Shown: positions 14,362-22,282, counted from the first letter of the stretch. The stretch: DNA of 24,925 nucleotides from CAZLYK01 sp964563495 (GCA_964563495.1 CAZLYK010000074.1:1-24925), one strand, 5' to 3'. Numbers and translations: made by a program. The notes: generated from the letters alone by a model not told the origin.

Positions 14362-15278
14362 GTTGCTGTCTGTTTGACCTGCTGAGCAAGGTCCTGCTGG
14401 TTTGACTGCGGCAGGGTGAGTTCAGCGACGAACCCGCCTTCGGCGCCGGGTGAAAAACCGAGCGCGCCGCCCATCCGTTTGACGAGTTGGCGAGAGATAT
14501 AAAGGCCGACGCCGCTCCCGCTGCCTTTTGTCGGGCGCATGAAAAGCGTGCCCAATTGGTCGAAATCCCCATTGAACCCTTTGCCGTTGTCCGCCACCCG
14601 AATTGACAATCTCCCGGGATCCCTTTCGTCGACTCCGATTCTGATCTGGTTCGATCGCCCGTGAGTCACTGCATTCTGGATCAGATTCGTGAGCACGCTC
14701 TCGAGCGCCCGAATATCCGCCACGACCTCACCGTCGCCAACCAGCTTGAACGCGACTTCAGGCCAGTGAAACCTCAGAAATTCGACGAGCCGGCTGATCC
14801 GTACCGTTTCGGTCAGTAAGCGTCCGGAACGGAGGTTGACTAAAAAGAGCGAATTTTCCAATTGCAACTGCAGGCGAAGCGTATCCTTCAACAATCTTAC
14901 CAGCACCGGATTGGGCCGGCGGTGGTCCTGATCTTCCCAGAGGCTCTCAGCCTGCAACCGCAGGCTGGCCAGCGAAGTTTTGGCATCGTGGGTAAAGGCA
15001 GCGAAGAATTCCTCGATCTGCCGGTGCCTGCGCCGCTCACGCCAGATGTATGAGAGTAGCGCGACTCCGCCGCCGAGCAGCAACACCACCAGCACACCGC
15101 CCTCCCAAAGCAGCATGCTGTAATAATGATGCAGCTCGCCGGCGTGAGTCCCGGCCAGTTGCCTCATCCGTTCCAATTGCTGCAGTCCAAAGACCATCCA
15201 CCATCCGGCGAGCGTGACGGTGAAGGCCAGCCAGATAAATGCCAGAATGATCTTCAGACGATCCTTGTTACGCTCCAT
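14358..15278 (-). CDS. Membrane sensor histidine kinase, HemK-like by context
   Basis: From ATG 15278 the protein has 306 residues. Two transmembrane helices (about 9-31 and 56-79) bracket an external loop of only about 24 residues, QLERMRQLAGTHAGELHHYY, which is rich in His and Tyr. The dimerisation box has H97 in the atypical FTHDAKTSLASL. The ATPase domain has the N box (LTNLIQNAVTHG), G1 (VADNGKGF) and G2 (GSGSGVGLYISRQLV). It pairs with the following response regulator by a 4-bp overlap. The start lies inside the last codons of hemL (11-bp overlap) with no clear ribosome binding site, so coupling is likely. Sensing of heme or a membrane/redox cue is inference. HemK here means the Leptospira kinase, not the methyltransferase of the same old name. 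Confidence 0.9.
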   Translation of the reverse strand: MERNKDRLKIILAFIWLAFTVTLAGWWMVFGLQQLERMRQLAGTHAGELHHYYSMLLWEGGVLVVLLLGGGVALLSYIWRERRRHRQIEEFFAAFTHDAKTSLASLRLQAESLWEDQDHRRPNPVLVRLLKDTLRLQLQLENSLFLVNLRSGRLLTETVRISRLVEFLRFHWPEVAFKLVGDGEVVADIRALESVLTNLIQNAVTHGRSNQIRIGVDERDPGRLSIRVADNGKGFNGDFDQLGTLFMRPTKGSGSGVGLYISRQLVKRMGGALGFSPGAEGGFVAELTLPQSNQQDLAQQVKQTAT

Positions 15279-16584
15279 ACTTGATCGTGCCGGCGGCATC
15301 GAGCAGAGCCGCGCCCGCCCGTTCCAGGATATCATCGCTGTGAGCAATTGAGATAAAACCGACTTCAAAACCGCTCGGCGCCAGATAGACGCCCCTTTCA
15401 AGCGCGGCGTGAAAGACGCGGGCGAAATACGGGGATTGTTTGGCCGGGATCTGATCGACCCGGCGCAACGGCCGGTCGGGTCGCAGGTGAAACCAGAAGA
15501 TGGATCCGAACCGGGTCAACTCAAAAGGCAGGCCGCGGTCGCGCATCTGATCATTGAGACGATTGCAGAACGCGGCGGACTTGTCTTCCAGGAGCGAGTA
15601 AGCGTTGAGCCGTTCGATCTTTCTCAGAGTCGCCAGCCCCGCACGCATGCCGACGGGGTTTGCGCTGAGCGTACCGGCCTGGTAAACCGGCCCACTGGGT
15701 GCAACCAGATCGAGTAGATCGCGCCGGCCGCCATAACAGCCGACGGGAAAGCCTCCACCGATCACTTTGCCGTATGTGACCAGGTCGGGCGTCAGCCCCA
15801 ACCGTTCGACCATGCCCCCCAGAGCGACACGAAAACCGGAGATCACCTCATCGAAGATGACCAGACTGCCGTTTGACCGCGCCAGACGCATGACCTCGGC
15901 GATAAATTCGCGGCGCTGCAGAAGCAGGCCGTAATTGGCCGGAAGCGGCTCGAGAATAACGGCGGCGATCTCTGATCCGTACCGGTCGAAAAGACCGCTG
16001 ACGGCATCTTCGTCATCCAGCGGGGCAACCAGCGTTTCAGCCGCGACGGCATCGGAAACGCCCGCGCTCGTGCTGGCGGCGATGCCCGCCAGTCCGCTCC
16101 CCGCCTTGACCAGCAAGGCATCCACGTGCCCGTGATAGCATCCTTCGAATTTGAGGATGCGATGGCGACCGGTCGCGGCTCGCGCCACACGCAGAGCGCT
16201 CATGACCGCTTCCGTCCCGGAAGAGACGAACCGCAGCTTTTCGACCCAGCTCAACCGCGAGGTGATCCATTCCGCCAGTTCGAGCGAATAAGGTTCGCAG
16301 GCGCCGAAACTCCAGGCGGTTTCAATCGCATCGCGTACTTCCCGGCTCACATCCGGATCTCGATGACCTAAAAGCAGAGGTCCGAAACTCTGGCAGAAAT
16401 CTATGTATTCGTTCCCATCGACCGAATGCAAGAGGGCTCCCTCTGCGCTCTCGAAAAATACCGGCGTCCCGCCGACGCTCTTGAAAGCCCGGACCGGGCT
16501 ATGGACTCCACCCGGCGCCACCCGGAGAGCCCGCTCAAATAATTCTTCCGAACCATGTTGGCTGGTCTGGTGTTTTGCTTCCAT
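15268..16584 (-). CDS. hemL: Glutamate-1-semialdehyde 2,1-aminomutase
   Basis: The 438-residue PLP enzyme converts glutamate-1-semialdehyde to 5-aminolevulinate, the second step of the C5 pathway. The PLP lysine is K273 in TYGKVIGGGFPVGCYGG. Other family motifs are GGVHSPVRAFKSVGG, SSGTEAVMSALRVARAATGR, FEGCYHGH and IFDEVISGFR. I chose ATG 16584, eight bases after GGAG; the GTG at 16587 directly follows the hemB stop and would add one residue. Its last bases overlap the kinase start. With hemA this shows the organism makes ALA from glutamyl-tRNA, not from glycine. Confidence 0.96.
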   Translation of the reverse strand: MEAKHQTSQHGSEELFERALRVAPGGVHSPVRAFKSVGGTPVFFESAEGALLHSVDGNEYIDFCQSFGPLLLGHRDPDVSREVRDAIETAWSFGACEPYSLELAEWITSRLSWVEKLRFVSSGTEAVMSALRVARAATGRHRILKFEGCYHGHVDALLVKAGSGLAGIAASTSAGVSDAVAAETLVAPLDDEDAVSGLFDRYGSEIAAVILEPLPANYGLLLQRREFIAEVMRLARSNGSLVIFDEVISGFRVALGGMVERLGLTPDLVTYGKVIGGGFPVGCYGGRRDLLDLVAPSGPVYQAGTLSANPVGMRAGLATLRKIERLNAYSLLEDKSAAFCNRLNDQMRDRGLPFELTRFGSIFWFHLRPDRPLRRVDQIPAKQSPYFARVFHAALERGVYLAPSGFEVGFISIAHSDDILERAGAALLDAAGTIKYGA

Positions 16585-16587
16585 CAC

Positions 16588-17541
16588 TCAAACTCCGAGC
16601 CGGCGAGCATACCTTGCGCCATATGTAATGATGAACTGCGCGCCCGCCCGTTTGAAGGCGTGCCAGGTTTCGAGCAGTGCGGCATCGAAATTGGTCAATC
16701 CATGTTCGGCCAGAAGCGCCAGGCCGGCGTATTCTCCGCTGACCTGATAGGCGCCGACCTGTCGCCCCGTGCTTTCGTGGATCGGGCGAATCAGGTCGAG
16801 CGAGGTCATTCCCGGCTTGACCATCAAGAGATCGGCGCCCTCTTCCGCGCAGCGCCGGCTGCTCTCGAGCGCATCGCTGCGATGGCGGACATCCAATTGA
16901 TAATGCCGTCGATCGCCGAACTGCGGCGCCGAATCGGCGGCATGGCGAAAAGGGCCATAAAACTGGCTGGCGAACTTTGTGCTGTAACTCATGACCGGAA
17001 TCAGCTCGAACCCGTGTTCATCCAGAACCGACCGGATGCGGGCGACTCTCCCGTCCATCATATCACTTGGGCTGATTCCATCGGCGCCCGCCTCGGCAAA
17101 GGCCAGAGCGGCGTGACCCAGTTCGTCCAATGTTGCGTCAAGATCTATCCGTTCTCCTTCGAGCACCGCGCAGTGGCCGTGTGTGGTCGATGAGCACAAA
17201 CACGTATCCACCCACAGGTTCAGGTTGTCGCCAAACCGGCCGCGAATTTGACTGATTGCCCGTTTTGAAAACCCCTGATCAAAATTGTTCGGCGACTTGC
17301 TCCCGGGGACCGGAAAGAGGATGAATTGGGTGACGCCGTCTTCGAGGTCGGATTCGATCTGCCGCAGAGCGGAATCGATGCTCATCCGGGCATTCCCGCG
17401 GAGGCCGGCGATCGGTTCATCCTCTTTGATCCCCTCGACGATAAAGAGAGGCTGGATCAGTTGCGCACGGTTGAATTCGGTCTCGGCGCAAAGGTCGCGC
17501 AGGTGTTTCGTCCGGCGCAGCCTCATTAATTTTCGGGTCAT
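16588..17541 (-). CDS. hemB: Delta-aminolevulinic acid dehydratase (porphobilinogen synthase)
   Basis: From ATG 17541 the protein has 317 residues. The active-site lysines are K189 (MSYSTKFASQFYGPFR) and the Schiff-base K242 (LLMVKPGMTSLD). The zinc-binding cysteines are in DTCLCSSTTHGHC, so this is a zinc-type enzyme. It condenses two ALA molecules to porphobilinogen. The start overlaps the hemC-hemD stop by four bases (ATGA) and has GGAGGAG upstream; the longer upstream frame is not used. It is followed immediately by hemL. Confidence 0.96.
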   Translation of the reverse strand: MTRKLMRLRRTKHLRDLCAETEFNRAQLIQPLFIVEGIKEDEPIAGLRGNARMSIDSALRQIESDLEDGVTQFILFPVPGSKSPNNFDQGFSKRAISQIRGRFGDNLNLWVDTCLCSSTTHGHCAVLEGERIDLDATLDELGHAALAFAEAGADGISPSDMMDGRVARIRSVLDEHGFELIPVMSYSTKFASQFYGPFRHAADSAPQFGDRRHYQLDVRHRSDALESSRRCAEEGADLLMVKPGMTSLDLIRPIHESTGRQVGAYQVSGEYAGLALLAEHGLTNFDAALLETWHAFKRAGAQFIITYGARYARRLGV

Positions 17542-19025
17542 AATGTTATCTCCTCCAGCCATTGCCGGTGGTCCAGGTAGATATACGGATCGACGCCCAG
17601 CTTGAGCAACGCCTTTTGCGTGTTGCCGGGCCCGCAGAAATGGGTCATCCACCGCAGTTCCGGATTGAGCTCAATGGCCCTGGAAAAGCTCGATCCGCTT
17701 CTCCAGAAAAAATACTCTTTCCCTTTCAGGTCCGGGGCTGAGTTGCGTGGAATCAGCCGGTAAGTCGCCAGCGCCGGCATGCCGCCATCCCCGTCGATCT
17801 CGGAATGCGAAAGCTTGAGCCAGGAAATCGGCCCGCCCACCAGGGTTTCGATCTGAGGCGGTTCGTCCTCGCCAAGGCTTTCGGCCGAACCGTTGACCCA
17901 AACGCCGCGTCTGGCCAGTCGTCGCCAGGTCCCAAGGCCGCTCGTCCAGACGATCTGGTTTCGTGGAATACCCCAGCTTTCGGGCAGTGCATCCGCTTTG
18001 GCTATCCAGAGCGGGACTTCCTCACCGGGCTGAGCCGCATAGATCGGTTCACGATCATACCATTCGTTTTCAGAAGCGGTTAAAGGCCAGATTTGTGCGC
18101 GATCGATCCGTGGCGGATGCGGTCGTCCGGGTTGCAAAGCAATCTGCGACAATTCGCATCCGTTTTGATCGAGCCCCCGAACGATGGTGATCTCGCCGTA
18201 GGGGCGATCAAGGACGCTGACTCCGATGGCCTGATGACATCCGCCGCCATACTGCCTGAGGATTTGACGTTCGCGCGTGACCGCTGTGAATGTCCTTTTG
18301 CAATTGACCGGATCGAGTAGTTCGCGGAGATCGGCGCGACCGTGCGCGATCTCGACCGCCAGTGCGCCCTGCGCCGGCGCGGTCGGATTCGCGCTGAGCG
18401 GTAAAACCATCCAGTTACATTTCGACAGAGCTTGGCGCAGCTCTTTTTTTGTCTCGGCGAACTCCGCAGATTTTGTTTCGAGCAATCGATCCAGCGCCGC
18501 TTTCGCCAGCACCAGGCCGTCTACATCCTGCTGCAAAAGCTTTCCGACACGGGTCTGGATGTTGCCGCGAACATCAATGAACTCGAGCTCGCGAAGGTCG
18601 CCGGGTAAAGCCTCCGGCAAAAACGATTTGAGATTCTGGGCTCGTCGCGGGGATGAGGTGAGCAGCGAAATTTTGCCGCGCCTGGAGATCTCTTCCCAAC
18701 GGTCTGATCGAACCAGTAATAGATCGCGACGGTCGGCGCGAGGCAGTGTGGCGACGATCTCTGTCAGGGGGTTATCTTCGACGGGAAGGTCTTTCCAGGA
18801 ATGAACGATCAGGTCGCAGACGCCGGCAATCAACTCAGCGCGTAAATCCTCGGTGAAGACGCCTTTCTCGGGCAGCTTCCAGAGGGGCGCATCCAACCGT
18901 CGATCGCCCAGCGATTCGCTGAATCGATAATTAAACTCCAATTGCGGGTGGATGGATCCCAGCGCCCGGCTGACGGTCTGGGCCTGCAAACGGGCCAGCG
19001 CACTGCGCCTCGCCGCAACTGTCAC
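17538..19025 (-). CDS. hemC: Porphobilinogen deaminase fused to uroporphyrinogen-III synthase-like domain
   Basis: From GTG 19025 (overlapping the hemA stop as GTGA, with GGGAGGA nine bases upstream) the protein has 495 residues, against about 310 for HemC alone. The N-terminal part shows HemC landmarks: AARRSALARLQAQ, KGVFTEDLRAEL, VHSWKDLP with catalytic D79, SSPRRAQNL, DVRGNIQTRVGKL, AQGALAVE and the dipyrromethane cysteine C263 in YGGGCHQAIG. Residues from about 315 to 495 are a diverged domain with short HemD-like features (IVWTSGLGTWRRL near its start and MTHFCGPGNTQKALLKLGV near the end). No other hemD is in the operon, and a HemC-HemD fusion is known in Leptospira. The fusion would make hydroxymethylbilane and close it to uroporphyrinogen III. 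The HemD assignment is less certain. Confidence 0.88.
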   Translation of the reverse strand: MTVAARRSALARLQAQTVSRALGSIHPQLEFNYRFSESLGDRRLDAPLWKLPEKGVFTEDLRAELIAGVCDLIVHSWKDLPVEDNPLTEIVATLPRADRRDLLLVRSDRWEEISRRGKISLLTSSPRRAQNLKSFLPEALPGDLRELEFIDVRGNIQTRVGKLLQQDVDGLVLAKAALDRLLETKSAEFAETKKELRQALSKCNWMVLPLSANPTAPAQGALAVEIAHGRADLRELLDPVNCKRTFTAVTRERQILRQYGGGCHQAIGVSVLDRPYGEITIVRGLDQNGCELSQIALQPGRPHPPRIDRAQIWPLTASENEWYDREPIYAAQPGEEVPLWIAKADALPESWGIPRNQIVWTSGLGTWRRLARRGVWVNGSAESLGEDEPPQIETLVGGPISWLKLSHSEIDGDGGMPALATYRLIPRNSAPDLKGKEYFFWRSGSSFSRAIELNPELRWMTHFCGPGNTQKALLKLGVDPYIYLDHRQWLEEITL

Positions 19026-19939
19026 GCGCACAGATCCTCCCAGCCGAAGGGGCGACATTGCATCTGATGCCGGTAACGCTCAGCCAGCCGCCCGGCCTCC
19101 TTGCCGGCGGCTCGCACACAGATTTCCGCCCGCTGCCGATCATGATTGAGCGTGGCGAAAAATGCCGCCAGATCGATCAACTCGCCTTTGACTGTGACCG
19201 GGTCGTTCGCCGATTCGCCTCTTAGATCAATTGTTTTAACGAAACTTGTGCTCTGCGCTGAGACCCAGTCTTCGATCCACTCTGAACTCAGCGGCGCCGC
19301 AATGATCAGCCCCGTCTCGGGCCCGGACCAGGCTGTCTGCCCGGATTGTATCTCCACGATTTCTATTTGCGGGTATTCTCTTTGCAATTCTTCAGCCGGC
19401 TTCGGGCTGCGATAAAACACGCGAACGTGGAATTGATCCGCCAGCCAGGGCAACATCTCTCTGACCAGATGCCCCGATCCGAGAACTGCGAGCGAGGGAT
19501 TGTTCTTCAAAAAAATCCGCCTGACCAGGCTGCCGTAAGACTGACTGCCCAAATTTCGCAGATGCTCATGTCGGATGCGCTTGGCGTCGGAGAGCAGATC
19601 CTCCGTCAACTGCTGTAGAAAATGGCCCCAGGCCGTCGCCGGAAATTCAGCCTTCCGGCAAAAGTCCCGGAACTGGCCCAAGACCTCGGTTTCACCCAGC
19701 AACGGAGAATGCAACCCGCAGATTATCTCCAGCAAAAAGCGATACGCTTCATGCCCACGGTAAATCTCCACATCCGGGGAGATGCTCTTGGCGGTCAGCC
19801 AGTATTCCGATCGATTAAGAAATCTGATCTTCCGCAAACAGGTCTTCCATTCAAGGCCAAGCGGAAGCGGTTGAGCCCGTCCGGACCCGGGTATTTTACT
19901 GTGTATTAAAACTAACTCGTCCAGCATGGTATCAATCAT
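19022..19939 (-). CDS. hemA: Glutamyl-tRNA reductase, short and divergent
   Basis: The likely start is ATG 19939 (305 residues) or ATG 19927; neither has a good ribosome binding site. The protein reduces glutamyl-tRNA to glutamate-1-semialdehyde with NADPH. Recognisable parts are the catalytic-cysteine segment WKTCLRKIRF (C34; the usual TCNR is TCLR), GLHSPLLGETEVLGQF (usual GLDSxxxGExQILGQ) and the nucleotide-binding loop SLAVLGSGHLVREML (about 149-163). The family norm is 410-430 residues. Here the first part is about 15-20 residues shorter and most of the C-terminal dimerisation domain is missing. Being first in a complete heme operon strongly supports function. Its stop overlaps the hemC start. 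Confidence 0.86.
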   Translation of the reverse strand: MIDTMLDELVLIHSKIPGSGRAQPLPLGLEWKTCLRKIRFLNRSEYWLTAKSISPDVEIYRGHEAYRFLLEIICGLHSPLLGETEVLGQFRDFCRKAEFPATAWGHFLQQLTEDLLSDAKRIRHEHLRNLGSQSYGSLVRRIFLKNNPSLAVLGSGHLVREMLPWLADQFHVRVFYRSPKPAEELQREYPQIEIVEIQSGQTAWSGPETGLIIAAPLSSEWIEDWVSAQSTSFVKTIDLRGESANDPVTVKGELIDLAAFFATLNHDRQRAEICVRAAGKEAGRLAERYRHQMQCRPFGWEDLCA

Positions 19940-19976
19940 AACCAACCAGATCGGCCCTTTTGTCATTTTTTTGTCA
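19935..19976 (-). promoter_or_regulatory. Heme operon control region: HemR-type TGACA-N6-TGACA box and possible -10
   Basis: On the minus strand TGACA (19976-19972), six A, and TGACA (19965-19961) form a perfect 11-bp-period direct repeat, the geometry used by OmpR/PhoB regulators. As I recall, the published HemR motif of Leptospira has this same form. Downstream, TATGAT at 19940-19935 matches a -10 at five of six positions. The spacing from the box is about 20 bp, which is long, so the -10 call is weak. The box ends 21 bases before ATG 19939. Confidence 0.65.
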
Positions 19977-19994
19977 TCATCTGGCGAATTGAAG

Positions 19995-20081
19995 AATAGA
20001 CGGGATAAACCAGATTTTTGCAGGATGGAACAAGACCATAGCTTGTAAAATCCTGGAAAAACCCCGTCCATCCTGTCTATT
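19995..20081 (+). repeat. Dispersed intergenic repeat, copy B
   Basis: The 87-bp element has terminal inverted repeats AATAGACGGGAT (19995-20006) and ATCCTGTCTATT (20070-20081), which match at 11 of 12 positions. Its interior matches copy A (6401-6474) in the opposite orientation. It separates the ABC transporter operon from the heme operon, starting 19 bp upstream of the TGACA box. Confidence 0.85.
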
Positions 20082-20109
20082 AATTAGATAGATTTCCGTA
20101 TTTTGATCT

Positions 20110-22272
20110 TCAGAAGTCAAACCGGTCGATATTCAGTTTATTGAAGATGAAGGGCGCTCCGAGCATGACCTGGTCGCCCTGCACTTCGACCCTGCCGAGG
20201 CGGCCGGCTTCGATCTCGCGGTCGCCGCTTTTGAGCTTCCCCGCGCTGAGGGCCTGGGAAGCGTAGATTGTCAGGTAGCCGAGATCGACCGTATTCCACA
20301 AGACGATGCTTTCTATCACCCCGGAGTGGAGATAGGGCTTGCACATATTTGGGAGTGAGAGTCCGGTAACTTTGACATCCGTGCGTCCCGATTGCTTGAC
20401 GGCTTCGGCGGCGCCGGGGACGGCGGGCGCGGCGATGCCCATGACCAGCTTGACGTTGGGATAGACCTTCAAGACGTTCTGCGTTTCGGTAAAGGCGCGA
20501 TCGCGGTCGCCGTCGCTTGGTTGAATGGCGACGAGCTTGAGGTTGGGGTATTTTTCCGCTAATCGCGCCCGGATGTGTTTGATCCACTCGTTCTGGTTGG
20601 CGGCGCTCAGACTGGCCGTGATGATCGCGAACTCACCTTTTTGATTGAGGATGCGGGCCGCCTCGTCGACCAGCGTATAGCCGATGCCCTGCGGTGTCGC
20701 CTGATTGATGAAGAAATCACGCGCATCCTTCTGCGCGTCGGCGTCCCATGTGACCACTTTAATGCCGCGCTCGCGCGCTTTGCGCAAGACGGTCGAGATG
20801 GCGACCTCGTTCTCGACGCTGACGGCGATCACGTCCACGCCGCGCGTGATCCATGCCTCGACGACTTCGTTCTGCTTAGCGGGGTCCAGGTCGGTCGGGC
20901 CGTCCCATAATACTTCGACGCCCAGCTCCTGCGCGGCTTGGTCAATCCCTTTGCGGCAACTGATGAAATAGGGGTCGCCTTTCGCTTTGGGCATAACTGC
21001 AATGAGGGGCTTACGCGCGCCGGGTGAGGTGGCGGCGGCCTGGTTCTGAGGCGCGGTCAGACTCTTCAACTCCTGCCGAAGCGAACGCAGCATGATCCAG
21101 TTTCCGCCAACGACGAGCAACGCCGCGGTCAGAATGACTCCGCTCAAAACAGCGACCTGTGAATTCTTCACTTCGTGCTCCTCCTCAAAAGAAGATATGG
21201 ACGTTCGATCTGCACGCAGCTTGGAGAGTCGATCAAGCAGGATCGTTATGATCAGCAACGCTCCAGTCAGAATGCCCGCCAGTTCCGCCGGCTGAGAACT
21301 GAGACGCAGGCCGTTTTGCAGGATGACAATGGCGAACAACCCGAGCACCGTACCCAGCACCGTACCTCGCCCGCCGAAGATGGAGGCGCCGCCAAGCACC
21401 ACCGCGGTGATCGCCATTAGTTCATACCCGGTTCCGGCATCCGATTTCGCCTGCCCCAGATGCGCGACGTAGATGATCGCGGCGAGGCTCGCCGCCAGCC
21501 CCGACAAGACATAGATCAAAGCTAAGCGCCGCGCCACCGGGATGCCGGCGTAGCGCGCGCCTTCGGCGGAATAACCGATCGCGTAGAGGCTGCGTCCGTG
21601 GCCGGTTCGGTGCAACCACCACGCGCAGCCGGTGATGGCTGCAAGCAGAACGAACAACTGGGTGGGGATCAAACCGCCGACATAGCCCTGTCCTAAAAAC
21701 AGATACTGTTGCGGCAGGCCGGAATAGTTCTCAATCCCGCGGGTGATCCCCTCGGCCATGCCGCGAAAGAGTGAGAACGTGCCGAGCGTGACGATCAGCG
21801 GCGGAAAGTTCAGCCGCGCGATAAGCAGCGCATTCAAGCCTCCGCCGAGCATCCCGACCAGCAGCGCCGCGCCGGCCGCAAGCGGCATCGGCAGATGCGC
21901 GTCTCGCCACAGGCTGCCCAGCACGATAGCCGACAACCCCATCATCGAGCCGACCGAGAGATCGATTCCGCCGGTGATGATGATCGGCGTCAGCGCCAGC
22001 GCCAGCAGTCCGACCTCGACGGCCAGCCGCGTCACCTCGAAAGCATTCGCCGAAGTCAGGAAATTGACGCCGCTGATGCTGAAGATGGCGCACTCGACAA
22101 GCAGCACGATCAGCAGCAACCACTCGTTATTTGGGAATGGGGAATGGCGAATGGCGAATGGCGAATGGCGAATGGGGGGATTGACTTTGTCTTCAGATTC
22201 TGAATTCCGGATTTCACTTTCTTGGTTATGCATTACACATCTCCCATTCCCCATTCGCCATTCCCCATTCAT
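20110..22272 (-). CDS. CUT2 sugar ABC permease fused to its substrate-binding protein
   Basis: The 720-residue protein has three parts. Residues 1-48 are translated repeat DNA (IRHSPFAIRHSPFP). Residues 50-345 are an RbsC/RhaP-type permease with GGIDLSVGSMMGL and AVVLGGASIFGGRGTVLGT. A further membrane helix (about 371-394) is followed by a periplasmic binding-protein domain (about 420-720) with IAVMPKAKGDPYF, KVVTWDADAQ, INQATPQGIGYTLVDEA, VTGLSLPNMCKPYL and VLWNTVDLGYL. These resemble rhamnose (RhaS) and autoinducer-2 (LsrB) binding proteins. Normally the binding protein is a separate secreted gene; here it is tethered to the transporter. No internal Met lies between the repeat and the permease, so the repeat must be translated if the assembly is right. 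In the gap-collapsed sequence the start overlaps the preceding permease stop (ATGA). Confidence 0.87.
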   Translation of the reverse strand: MNGEWRMGNGRCVMHNQESEIRNSESEDKVNPPIRHSPFAIRHSPFPNNEWLLLIVLLVECAIFSISGVNFLTSANAFEVTRLAVEVGLLALALTPIIITGGIDLSVGSMMGLSAIVLGSLWRDAHLPMPLAAGAALLVGMLGGGLNALLIARLNFPPLIVTLGTFSLFRGMAEGITRGIENYSGLPQQYLFLGQGYVGGLIPTQLFVLLAAITGCAWWLHRTGHGRSLYAIGYSAEGARYAGIPVARRLALIYVLSGLAASLAAIIYVAHLGQAKSDAGTGYELMAITAVVLGGASIFGGRGTVLGTVLGLFAIVILQNGLRLSSQPAELAGILTGALLIITILLDRLSKLRADRTSISSFEEEHEVKNSQVAVLSGVILTAALLVVGGNWIMLRSLRQELKSLTAPQNQAAATSPGARKPLIAVMPKAKGDPYFISCRKGIDQAAQELGVEVLWDGPTDLDPAKQNEVVEAWITRGVDVIAVSVENEVAISTVLRKARERGIKVVTWDADAQKDARDFFINQATPQGIGYTLVDEAARILNQKGEFAIITASLSAANQNEWIKHIRARLAEKYPNLKLVAIQPSDGDRDRAFTETQNVLKVYPNVKLVMGIAAPAVPGAAEAVKQSGRTDVKVTGLSLPNMCKPYLHSGVIESIVLWNTVDLGYLTIYASQALSAGKLKSGDREIEAGRLGRVEVQGDQVMLGAPFIFNKLNIDRFDF

Positions 22273-22282
22273 TCATTTCCCA
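22133..22282. repeat. GAATGGCG/GGGGAATGG palindromic repeat
   Basis: The left arm (22133-22179) is a tandem run of GAATGGCG units, and the right arm (22243-22282) is its approximate reverse complement. The loop of about 63 bases contains CAGATTCTGAATTCCGG. The whole can fold into a long imperfect hairpin. It lies across the start of the permease-binding-protein fusion and ends at the scaffold gap. Unit number may be wrong in the assembly. Confidence 0.8.

Noticed and set aside
15279..15401. Upstream extension of the kinase frame
   Set aside because: It lies entirely within hemL, and ATG 15278 precedes the first membrane helix directly.
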